From Prostheceraeus crozeri (lineage: Eukaryota > Platyhelminthes > Polycladida > Euryleptidae), in contig CAJQUW010016138.1 of NCBI GenBank assembly GCA_907163375.1, positions 310,001-374,000 of the forward strand: a stretch of 64,000 bases of DNA. The letters run 5' to 3'. Both the position numbers and the translations under genes were made by a program. The notes beneath the pieces are model-generated. The model saw only the letters and a program-made list of their open reading frames with translations, searched no databases and was not told where the DNA came from. Of the stretch, positions 43,961-52,655 are shown piece by piece; the first letter of the stretch is position 1; each line of letters begins with the position of its first letter.

Positions 43961-45442
43961 TTATCGAATATTTTGGTATTTTCTATTAAGTTTTATCATA
44001 TTAAGTTTTATCATATAAAGTTTTATCAAAAGATAATTTAAATTTTTTTCACTAACTATTGATTCTTCATCATCATCATCAATTGATTCTTCATCATCAT
44101 CATAAATTGATTCTTCAAAATCATAAATTACACTTTTTGGTATAGGATGCCATTCCCTGATAGGATACCATTCTCTTATTGGAATATCTAACTCTAAATT
44201 ACATTTATTATTTGATAATAATATAATAGAGAAAAATATTGGTCTTTGATCTCTTTTGGAAAATTTAATAACACCACCATAATCTGAATCACTTTTAGTT
44301 TTTATTAAAGATGATAAAATTTTAAATTGATTAGATGTAAATCCTAATTTAAATTTTGTAGACCCGACACATAGTTGTCTAACAGTATCTTCAACTATAC
44401 CATCATTATTATTTTCAATTGTAAGAAACTGAAATTTAGATAAATTTTGATTATATGTAGTATTAATATCATGTACATCAGTATGAGATATAAATTTTTC
44501 TTCACTTAAATTTTTATAATTACTAATATTTTTGTAATCTTTTTTCCCATTTACACCTTTTTCAGATGTTTCAGAATCATCGTCTATGTTATCATCATCT
44601 ATATTATCATCATCATTATTATTATAAGATTCTCTAAGATCGGGCAAAGCCCTAGAACCTTCGTTTCGTTTATCATTATTAGATTCTTTAAAATTATTAT
44701 TTTTAAAATTATTATGATTATGATTATGGTCATTGTTAATAGTATAAGGTGTAGTCCACATATAAATTTTCTCTTGTTGAGCTAAGCCATTTATATAAGA
44801 TTTTAATAAATTAATATTTAAATTTGAATATAATCCTATATAAGTATCATCATCATATCTTTGCGGCATTTCTAATGTTTCTTGTTTATAAATTGTATCT
44901 CTATAATAAACTTGGCATAATAATTCTTCATTATGTTTTTTACTCTCTATGTGAATGTTATATTGATTTTGATCGTCAACAAATAATCTAAATTTTTCTT
45001 TCGAAAAAGATTTTAATTTTTTAACTAATTCTTTAATATTGATATAATTGATAATTTTAGTTTCTATCCAATCAGTATTACTAATTGGTAATACTGCTCT
45101 AATAAAACCATAAACATTATTATGACCTATTATAACCATATTTTCTTTATTTAATTCCACATAAGCTACATCATTATATTTACTTACTATATCCATAAAT
45201 TTGATAAATGGATCACCTGGAAATAAACAATAATTAGTTTCTATAGAAGGTAAACCTTTAGTCTGTTCTCTAAATATTTCGGCTCGTAATTGAAATAAAA
45301 TATTAACATCTATACATGGATTTGTAATAGTATTATTATTATTATTATCAAAACATTTATTTTCAAATCCCGTTGATCTCGTCGAATAAGAAGAACAGGA
45401 TGATGCGGGCGAATATAATTTTTTTTAATTTGCTTTATCCAT
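43961..45442 (-). pseudogene. Divergent sliding-clamp-like protein, in-frame stop at codon 6
   Basis: An ATG at 45442 in the usual TTAAAAAAATG context is followed after five codons by TAA in frame, then about 75 open codons to the Met at 45196 and on to 43961 (493 codons in all). The pattern FIKFMDIVSKYNDVAYVELN, then GFIRAVLP and YINIKELVKKLKSFSKEKFR with RLFVDDQNQYNIHIES resembles the first PCNA domain (strand-helix order). A low-complexity Asn/Asp linker follows. A second similar half has FKLGFTSNQFKILSSLI. A clamp that tethers the polymerase fits its place next to PolB. Alternatives are an unrelated scaffold protein. Conserved PCNA signature residues are weak. Confidence 0.4.
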
Positions 45443-45489
45443 TTTTTTAATTTTTATTGGAAAAAATTTTATTTTTTTATTGTTAAAAA
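45443..45489. promoter_or_regulatory. Probable bidirectional promoter, 47 bp
   Basis: The divergent start codons at 45442 (-) and 45490 (+) are separated by only 47 bases of almost pure A/T. Both starts have a TTAAAAAA run immediately before ATG, so whatever signal these genes use must lie within this gap or overlap the coding regions. Confidence 0.5.
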
Positions 45490-46377
45490 ATGATGTTACC
45501 AAATGTTGGTGGAGGTGCATATATCCCGAATAATCGTGAATTAGAAATAGAAATAGAAAATTATATCATGAAAACTGGAGACGTTTTATCTGGTCCATTG
45601 CATCTTTCTATTCTTCCGCAACAAAATACAGAGTTAACAAATAAACAATATGTTGATACACAAATCAATGATTTAAAAGAAAAATATATAAACGATGTTT
45701 TGGTTCCACTGATGAATGAATTAAAGTTGCTAAAACTTAATGACAAATCATTAAACGAAAAATTATTAAAACTTGATAAAAAGGATAGAGAGCTAGAAGC
45801 AGATATAGCAAAACTTTTTAAAAAGATTTCTGAACAATCAAAAATTTTAATATTACTTTCTATAAATTTAAAATCTGCTGTAATTAAAAATAAACATCAG
45901 ATAAAAATGTTAAAAGAACAATTAGAAGATGAAATAGAAAAACTACCTGAAAGAACTAAAAAAAATTTCAAGCAGTTACAAACTACATTCCAAAAAAGTG
46001 TTGATGAATTAAGTTCTAAAATTACTCAACAAATGAAAAAGATGAATAGAATAATATATGAAGTAAACTTACTTAATCAAAGAGTTGATAAAATGAAAAC
46101 TCTTAAAATCAATTTAGAAAATGAATTAAAGAAACATTTACAAGAAAACTCTAAAGAAAATAAAGAACAGTTAGATTCTGTTAAAAGACAATTAGATGTT
46201 CTTAAAATTAAGTTAAATGCACTTAAAACGGCGTTGAAGATTAATCAGCAGAAAATGCAAGTTAATAGAAAAGAAATTAAAGTACATCACACGCTGCTTG
46301 ACGCAATAGATAAAGTGCAACAGTCAATTAATAAAGTTATCTCGACGTTGTTGTCCATTCACAAACGTAAATCTTGA
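45490..46377 (+). CDS. Fibre-like coiled-coil protein with phage tail-fibre-type N-terminus
   Basis: 295 residues. After MMLPNVGGGAYIPNN the segment MKTGDVLSGPLHLSILP and then LTNKQYVDTQI matches the GDxMSGPLxLxxxP...TKxYVD block that recurs in phage tail fibres. The remaining 240 residues are almost continuous heptad coiled coil (LLKLNDKSLNEKLLKLDKKD, IYEVNLLNQRVDKMKTL), rich in Lys and Glu. This looks like a trimeric fibre without a globular knob, which could serve for host attachment. Similar motifs occur in other Polinton-type elements as I recall, but this is not a standard annotated Polinton gene. Intact. Confidence 0.65.
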   Translation: MMLPNVGGGAYIPNNRELEIEIENYIMKTGDVLSGPLHLSILPQQNTELTNKQYVDTQINDLKEKYINDVLVPLMNELKLLKLNDKSLNEKLLKLDKKDRELEADIAKLFKKISEQSKILILLSINLKSAVIKNKHQIKMLKEQLEDEIEKLPERTKKNFKQLQTTFQKSVDELSSKITQQMKKMNRIIYEVNLLNQRVDKMKTLKINLENELKKHLQENSKENKEQLDSVKRQLDVLKIKLNALKTALKINQQKMQVNRKEIKVHHTLLDAIDKVQQSINKVISTLLSIHKRKS

Positions 46378-46538
46378 TCGACGAAGTCTTGGGTTTCTAA
46401 CCTATCGGAGCGAAGCTCCTCGAGGCTTTAGCCGATCGGACCAAACGTCCTCAGGTTACTAACCAATCCTAAACGGAAATCTTAGCGCAAATATTAACGT
46501 AAACATTTTTTCCCAAAATTCAAATTTAATCCTAAAAA

Positions 46539-47072
46539 ATGCCTATAATTTATATACACAATCTTAAACATTTTGCTTCAAATCAAAGAATTGCTCATGA
46601 ACCACGTATGAATCCTGTTTATCATTATGATAATAGAGAAACAGTTCACACGGAAGGAGCTGGCATCTTCTCTGGTATTGGAAGTATCGTTAACTTAATT
46701 AAAAATAATAAAGACTTGATTACATCTGCTGCAAAAGGAGCAGCTGCTATAGGTAGTACAGCTAGTGCAATATCAAATGCTGTCAAGTCTCAAAACGAAT
46801 TAAAACAACTAGAAGCTATTCGTAAACTTAGGAATGATTCCGAAGAACTAAAAAATTTAAAAAAACTTTCAGAGGAAACAAAAAATAAAATTGCTAACAT
46901 AGCTGTGGGGGGTGAAACCTTGAGGAGCGGAGCTCCGTCTGATAGTAAACATAAGAAGAAATCAGGCGTAGCCATAAAACGTTCAATTGAAGAAATAAGA
47001 GGAAATGGCGTGAGCAGCAACCTTCGGTTTAACCAGCAAAGCTGTAGCGGAGCTGGTCTAGCAAAATTCTAA
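46539..47072 (+). CDS. Minor capsid protein with Gly/Ala hydrophobic segment (pVI-like)
   Basis: 177 residues. A central segment GAGIFSGIGSIVNLI and then AAKGAAAIGSTASAISNAV is amphipathic and membrane-active in look, like small adenovirus pVI-type and Polinton minor capsid proteins. A coiled segment (QLEAIRKLRNDSEELKNL) follows. An in-frame palindromic insertion at 46924-46936 encodes part of LRSGAPSDSK. The tail contains KKSGVAIKRSIEEI and a second hairpin pair around 47019-47029. Placed directly before the MCP gene, as expected for capsid partners. Confidence 0.65.
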   Translation: MPIIYIHNLKHFASNQRIAHEPRMNPVYHYDNRETVHTEGAGIFSGIGSIVNLIKNNKDLITSAAKGAAAIGSTASAISNAVKSQNELKQLEAIRKLRNDSEELKNLKKLSEETKNKIANIAVGGETLRSGAPSDSKHKKKSGVAIKRSIEEIRGNGVSSNLRFNQQSCSGAGLAKF

Positions 47073-47175
47073 AATTATGTTTTTTAGTAAAATTTTTTTT
47101 GGTAAAATTATTTTAGCAAAATTTTCTTAGCAAAATTTTTTTAGTAAAATTATTTTAGCAGAATTTTTTCTGTGT

Positions 47176-48546
47176 GTGAGAAAAAAAAAAGTCAAATTAT
47201 TTTTTATAAAAGTGTCTTCGCTTATCGAAAATAAATTTAGATTAGACGATCCTCCGTTCGTCAGTTACAATCAAAAAAAGAATGACTATATAAGAATTGC
47301 TATGAATCCCGGATCTTCCAGTAGAGTAAATACTGGAGGTGATTTAATTTTTGAAGTTGATAATCAGCAGAGTTATATATATCTACCTGATTCATTTTTA
47401 CACTGTGAATATTCTTTGTATAGTGATGCCAATTTTACAACACCATTACCAGAAACCGATAATATTGCACTAGAGAATAATTTTTTTCCAAGATTATTTA
47501 CACAAATGCGTTTAGATGTTGCAACTCAAAATATAGAAACAATAAGTGATTCTCCAGGTGTAATTGATACAATGCTTAGATTTGTAACAATTGGTGAAAA
47601 TAATAAAAAGTATGAAATCGAAGGTTGGTTTCCTGATACTAATGATTGTATAATTGTTGATGATTTAACTCACGCTGGAACAGATGCAGCAGGAATTGCG
47701 AAAGATGTAGAAAATATTGCAAAACATTTAAATAAAACAAACAATAGTGCATATAAAGAAAAACGTGAATTTAACAAGAAAAGTAAACAGACAGTAAATT
47801 GGTCATTGTCTCCATTATTCGGTTATTTAGATTATGATAAAATATCATACCAATTAAAATTTAAGTTAATAATTCATCGCACAGCAAATAATGAATTAAT
47901 CTTTTTTGGTAAGACTGGAAAAAAAGCATATTTAAAAATTGATAGACTTGAATGGTGGATTAAGCATATTACTCCTAGTTTAGAGATTCAAACAGCTATT
48001 GCAAAAAGATTAAATACTAACAAACCAATTCCAGTAAATTTTCTAAAGCGTACTGCTAGTTCAGTAACTTTTTCCGAACAAAGATTTAACTGGCATTTTA
48101 CTAGAACTGCGAATACTTCAAGATATTTATTACTAACATTTCAAAGAAATAATTCTCCAAGTTTTGATAAGAACAACAATCTTTTTCATATTAATACAAT
48201 TCGAAGTTTACAAGTTTCATTAAATCAAACTCGATATCCAATTGATCCATTAAGATTCGATGATACCAATAATCAATTTATGGAAGGATATGATTCTTAT
48301 AGAAATCTTTGTATAGAATTTGGAGTTGAACCACAATTAACTCCTGGAGATTGGAGACATTTATATCCTGTTTTCTGTTTCGATTTAAGTGCACAATCTG
48401 AAGATATTATCAAGACTGGTTGTGATGTAACAATTAATATTGAAAAGAAAGATTCCACAACTTCATTGATGGCTTATGGTTTATTGCTAGAAGATGTAAA
48501 ATATTCTATTAAAATTCTTAATGGAAAGATGGCTAGGATCGGCTGA
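47176..48546 (+). CDS. Polinton major capsid protein (double jelly-roll)
   Basis: The open frame is 456 codons. Recognisable blocks are SSRVNTGGDLIFEVDNQQSY, LPDSFLHCEYSLY, NNFFPRLFTQMRLDV, LSPLFGYLDYDKI, LRFDDTNNQFMEGYDSYRNL and HLYPVFCFDLSAQSEDI, all typical for the Polinton capsid. This protein would form hexon-like trimers. The start is uncertain: the frame opens at a GTG, and the first ATG is codon 43 (47302), which would cut conserved N-terminal residues. A frame error in the preceding A-run or a start further upstream is likely. No inner stop. Confidence 0.9.
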   Translation: MRKKKVKLFFIKVSSLIENKFRLDDPPFVSYNQKKNDYIRIAMNPGSSSRVNTGGDLIFEVDNQQSYIYLPDSFLHCEYSLYSDANFTTPLPETDNIALENNFFPRLFTQMRLDVATQNIETISDSPGVIDTMLRFVTIGENNKKYEIEGWFPDTNDCIIVDDLTHAGTDAAGIAKDVENIAKHLNKTNNSAYKEKREFNKKSKQTVNWSLSPLFGYLDYDKISYQLKFKLIIHRTANNELIFFGKTGKKAYLKIDRLEWWIKHITPSLEIQTAIAKRLNTNKPIPVNFLKRTASSVTFSEQRFNWHFTRTANTSRYLLLTFQRNNSPSFDKNNNLFHINTIRSLQVSLNQTRYPIDPLRFDDTNNQFMEGYDSYRNLCIEFGVEPQLTPGDWRHLYPVFCFDLSAQSEDIIKTGCDVTINIEKKDSTTSLMAYGLLLEDVKYSIKILNGKMARIG

Positions 48547-48716
48547 AGCCCAAGACTTGTCGATTAATTAATTTTTTTTCATAACTAGAATAGATTAAAA
48601 TTTTTTGGTAACTTAAAATTTTTCATAACTGGAATAGATTAAAAATTCTTAACTTAAAATTTTTGATAACTACAATAGATTAAAAATTTTCGTAACTTAA
48701 AATTTTTTTATTAAAA

Positions 48717-49199
48717 ATGTCGCAAGCGAAAAGTAATAATAATAAAAATGTTGAATTAAAATTACGTAATATTGTTGACAAAAATACCCCTAAAACTATT
48801 ACGATTAACAAAAAAAAGTATTACATAAGTAAACCAATGATAGAGAATATTCAATTACAAGAAGAAAAGAATGGCGGGATTCTCCCATTAATTCCTCTAA
48901 TAATAGGTGGCATAGCAGCAGCAGGAAGTGTTGCAGGTGGGACAGCTGGTATTGTACAAGCAGTAAATAAAAATAAATCAGAGAAGGCAGCGTTAGAAGA
49001 ACAAAAAGGTCATAATAGAGAGTTAGAGAAAGTTGCTAGGGGCATGGAGTAGTAGATAATTTTATTAGTAAATTAAAATTAGTTGATGAAGGAAAACGAG
49101 TTCTTAAAAATATTCTCCACAATGTTGATGATTTAATTGAAATTAAAGGAACTAAAGATGGTTCTGGAATATATCTAAGTCCTAGTATGATTCGGTAAT
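48717..49199 (+). pseudogene. Small virion protein with hydrophobic stretch, frameshifted
   Basis: The first frame (111 codons) has a basic N-terminus and the membrane-like segment GGILPLIPLIIGGIAAAGSV, then a helix (KSEKAALEEQKGHNRELEKV) and a stop at 49,052. In the next frame the sequence continues with DNFISKLKLVDEGKRVL and ends GSGIYLSPSMIR at 49,199, a tail typical for this family. One base indel near 49,050 therefore splits it. The proposed role is a small internal virion protein like pX, by analogy of layout only. Confidence 0.6.
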
Positions 49200-49406
49200 A
49201 ACCTCAGGACCTTTGGTCCATAAGGTAAAACATTTATTTTATCTTTAAAATTTTTTTTATCTTTAAAAATAAATTCTACAAATTCCGCAAATTCTGAAAA
49301 TTTAATTAAATTAAAAATTGCTAATTTAGAGTTATTAAATTATCTATTAAACAAAAATAAAAACTCAAATTGTAAAATTTATGAAGGTAACGACGACAAA
49401 CAAAGT

Positions 49407-50606
49407 TTGGCTACTACCTACGGTGGTGACATACAAAAAACATTAGAAAACTTTCCTGGAATTATTTGGAGTAAATATTCAAAAGAAAAACATCTTCCTG
49501 GTCATTCATATACCGGTCCAGGAACTCGACTAGATATAAGACTAGATGAGAATAATAATCCGAAACCAGGTGAAGAACCAATAAATAGAGTAGATGCCGC
49601 AGCTTACAGGCATGATTTAGCTTATCGAAATCATGATCTAAGTTCTCGACATGCAGCTGATAAGAAGATGATTCAAGAATTAGATAGTATTCAAAATCTT
49701 ACATTTAGAGAAAAAATTGAAAGAATGTTTGTTAAGAAAGCTTTACAAGCTAAAATATTATTCGGTCAGGGTTTAAATGAAACGACAGCAAAGCTGTCTG
49801 AGAGCAACGCTCGAACCTATGCCTCTGAAATTCATAGGGAATACAGAAGGCCTAAATATTTATTGAAAGTAAAAGTATTTAATAAAGATGATATTTGGAG
49901 TGCTGATCTTATTCATATGCCGAATGAAAGGGACTACAAATACGCATTGACCGTTATAGATTTATATACACGATACGCTTGGGTAAAACCTTTAAAAAAT
50001 AAAAGTGGTCTATCAGTTAAATATGCGTTTGAAGAAATCTTTAAAGAAAGTAATAGAAAGCCAAGGAAATTGTTTGTTGATAAAGGGTCGGAATTTTATA
50101 ACCGAAACGTTCAGCCACTATTTGAAACTGTTTATTCAACTGAAAACGCTGGAAAAGCTGTAGTGATAGAAAGATTCAATCGGACGTTAAAAAATAAATT
50201 ATTCAAGAAATTTACTGAGCAAAGAAATCAGAAATGGTTGAAGATATTACCAGGAGTTGTAGAAGAGTACAATAATAAAGTTCATTCTGGTATTGAAGAA
50301 ACTCCAAAGAATGCTTCTGACAACCCTGATTTAATCCGAAAGAAAATATTCGAGAATAATTATTCGAATGAGAGTAATCCGAATTTTCAGAAACTTAAGC
50401 CGAAATTTAAAATTGGAGATAGAGTTAGAATATTTAAATATAAGAATAAATTTGAAAAAGGCTTCGTCGGATACTGGACGAAAGAGATATTTGAAGTTTG
50501 TAAAATAAACCAAACTTATCCGATTACTTACGAAATCAAAGATTTAGATGATGAAAATATCAGAGGCCGTTTTTATCAAAATGAATTACAACGAACTGAT
50601 TTTTAA
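49407..50606 (+). CDS. Fusion of phospholipase A2 domain and rve integrase
   Basis: Residues 28-120: parvovirus VP1-type PLA2, with calcium-loop YTGPGT (35-40), D63, and catalytic HDLAY (69-73). Residues 150-399: integrase with D167 (WSADLIHM), D225 (FVDKGSEFYN) and E255 (IERFNRTLKN), plus a chromodomain-like tail. The second D and E are 29 residues apart, about four fewer than in the left provirus, so a small deletion may have removed residues before TVYSTEN. The linker contains two micro-palindromes (49785-49797, 49802-49812). The frame is open upstream to about 49,230 with no ATG, so the true start is uncertain. PLA2 would act in endosome escape in analogy to parvoviruses. Confidence 0.88.
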   Translation: MATTYGGDIQKTLENFPGIIWSKYSKEKHLPGHSYTGPGTRLDIRLDENNNPKPGEEPINRVDAAAYRHDLAYRNHDLSSRHAADKKMIQELDSIQNLTFREKIERMFVKKALQAKILFGQGLNETTAKLSESNARTYASEIHREYRRPKYLLKVKVFNKDDIWSADLIHMPNERDYKYALTVIDLYTRYAWVKPLKNKSGLSVKYAFEEIFKESNRKPRKLFVDKGSEFYNRNVQPLFETVYSTENAGKAVVIERFNRTLKNKLFKKFTEQRNQKWLKILPGVVEEYNNKVHSGIEETPKNASDNPDLIRKKIFENNYSNESNPNFQKLKPKFKIGDRVRIFKYKNKFEKGFVGYWTKEIFEVCKINQTYPITYEIKDLDDENIRGRFYQNELQRTDF

Positions 50607-50680
50607 TTATCATTATTATTATTATTATTGGAACTAACGTTTCGGGAATGAAATTCCCTTGTTAGGCGTAGCCATAGAAC

Positions 50681-51110
50681 CTACGGTTCGTTCAATTCTA
50701 ACAAAATATCTAGAAATGGTACTCCTTCCTGTAATTTCAATAAAACATAAAGACATAATTGCCCACAGTAAGTAGTTCCTGGTTTTTGAATTTGAAATGT
50801 ATTATAAATTCCATTTGCAAGTATTTCTCTTACTTCATTCGTAGGTGGAAGTCCATATGAGTCAAAATAATAATTATCTCCGTTTTTACTAAAGATACCT
50901 GCTGACCAATGTACGCCTTTTTGGTCTGAAGTGTGAAGATTCGTTATGAAATTTACAGTTGAAACTTTGTTCCGGGAACTGAAGGTTCCTGTTGGCTTAT
51001 TTTTGATCAATTGTAATTCGTCTCTCATTAGAACATGAAAATTCTTTATTCCTATTTGATTTGCGATCTTCTTAGGTCGAAATTTGTCGTGGTTTGCGTT
51101 CCATATAATT
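50681..51110 (-). CDS. Adenain-like cysteine protease (C5 family type)
   Basis: The ORF from 51028 has the adenovirus-protease order: GVHWSAGIF (catalytic His), YYFDSYGLPP (catalytic acid) and GTTYCGQLCLYVLLKL (Gln and catalytic Cys). It would process virion proteins. The frame stays open upstream (KKIANQIGIKNFHVL), and TNFDL in another frame at about 51,080 is the usual start block, so a frameshift lies there. An in-frame palindromic segment at 50975-50989 encodes TGTFSSRN inside the protein, and another overlaps the stop (50677-50689). Confidence 0.88.
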
Positions 51111-51153
51111 CAAAAAACTCGATCACGTCAGTCATTTTAAATGAAACAAAAAT

Positions 51154-51811
51154 CCAAATTGAAAATGTCATTGTCACTTTTCAGTCTCCACGCAAATAAG
51201 TTGCAATAAATGTTACTACTTGTTACTTATGAAGTAGAGTCCAACATTTATATGAAAAACAGAAATCCAAATTGCAAATGTCATTATCACTTTTCAGTCT
51301 CCACGCAAATAAGTTGCAATAAATGTTACTACTTGTTACTTATGAAGTAGAGTCCAACATTTATATGAAAACAGAAATCCAAATTGCAAATGTCATTGTC
51401 ACTTTTCAGTCTCCACGCAAATAAGTTGCAATAAATGTTACTACTTGTTACTTATGAAGTAGAGTCCAACATTTATATGAAAACAGAAATCCAAATTGAA
51501 AATGTCATTGTCACTTTTCAGTCTCCACGCAAATAAGTTGCAAAAAATGTTACTACTTGTTACTTATGAAGTAGAGTCCAACATTTATATGAAAACAGAA
51601 ATCCAAATTGAAAATGTCATTGTCACCTTTCAGTCTCCACGCAAATAAGTTGCAATAAATGTTACTACTTGTTACTTATGAAGTAGATTCCAACATTTAT
51701 ATGAAAACAGAAATCCAAATTGAAAATGTCATTGTCACTTTTCAGTCTCCACGCAAATAAGTTGCAATAAATGTTACTACTTGTTACTTATGAAGTAGAG
51801 TCCAACATTTA
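51154..51811. repeat. Six-copy tandem array, unit about 112 bp
   Basis: The unit starts CCAAATTG and recurs at 51154, 51267, 51379, 51492, 51603 and 51715, with very few differences between copies. It ends in CCAACATTTATATGAAAACA. It has no ORF. The last copy overlaps the 3' end of the gene at 51,809-52,495. High identity implies recent expansion. Confidence 0.95.
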
Positions 51812-52495
51812 CAAGTCCTCTAATTCCTGCGTGAGCCCAGTATGTTGCGCAGGTCGCTGTTCAGTTTGTTGCACATTGGGTGAATCAAATATGGATTCTG
51901 CTAATCTTCGCTTTTCTTCTTCTTTCTCATGATCAATGAAATCTTCAAGATATGTAAAATGCTTCATCGCAAAGTAAATTGATAGAGAAGAATTGGCTAA
52001 GTTTGGATAGTTCTTTGATAATTTGAATAATTTGATCAGTAATGTCACATATGAACGTGAAAACTTTATTTTGTGGGTCTCATTTAACTCTTTCACGAAT
52101 TTTGTATAATTCATATTAGACAATAACTTCAGTCGCTGAAGCACTTCTCCTTGTAAAACATAGCAGCGTAGAAGATTCCGATGTGTAATTTTCTCAAAAC
52201 CAATGAGTTTATTCAATGAAGAGATGCACGATGATGTACTTATAATATCCTTTTTCTCGAGAAATACAGGTAAATTGCTGCTGTCAACATCCTTGAATGA
52301 ATCTCGGATTATTTCAAACACTTCTCTCTTTTTATCTTCTTCGCTTCCACTCGTCTTCTGTTTCTTTCTTAGTGATTCAAGAATAAATTTTGTTGATATC
52401 GTTTTGAAGAAATCAAGATGGTCTGGTGAAATAAGAGGCACAACTTGATCCACGAAGCAACAAAATTCTCTCTCTATTTTGCTGACGGAAGACAT
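51809..52495 (-). CDS. Uncharacterised protein, captured or virus-associated
   Basis: 228 residues. The central block LLSNMNYTKFVKELNETHKI, then SRSYVTLLIKLFKLSKNYP and YFAMKHFTYLEDFI resembles, as I recall, a helical module common in virus-derived proteins of invertebrate genomes; function not known. The tail (VQQTEQRPAQHTGLTQ) is disordered. Its start lacks the TTAAAAAATG context and its codon use is less A+T-rich than its neighbours, suggesting it is an acquired gene. Located between the tandem array and the right terminal repeat. Intact. Confidence 0.5.
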   Translation of the reverse strand: MSSVSKIEREFCCFVDQVVPLISPDHLDFFKTISTKFILESLRKKQKTSGSEEDKKREVFEIIRDSFKDVDSSNLPVFLEKKDIISTSSCISSLNKLIGFEKITHRNLLRCYVLQGEVLQRLKLLSNMNYTKFVKELNETHKIKFSRSYVTLLIKLFKLSKNYPNLANSSLSIYFAMKHFTYLEDFIDHEKEEEKRRLAESIFDSPNVQQTEQRPAQHTGLTQELEDL

Positions 52496-52655
52496 TGCAA
52501 ATGAGAACTTTGCTTTCTAGCGCGCACGGAACAATGACAGAAGAGAGAGAAATGAAAACAGCTGCCAGATGCTTTGACGTCATGCGGTTGTGCTGACTTG
52601 CTGGTAAGAATTAAAACAACTTGCCTAACGTACAACTAAAATCTAATTGTATCAC

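Noticed and set aside
47176..47301. GTG as true start of the MCP
   Set aside because: Eukaryotic genes rarely start at GTG; the N-terminal residues look conserved, so an upstream start or a frame error is more likely. Left open.
51154..51811. Possible CRISPR-like array
   Set aside because: The copies are contiguous 112-bp tandem repeats without spacers, in eukaryotic DNA with no cas genes.
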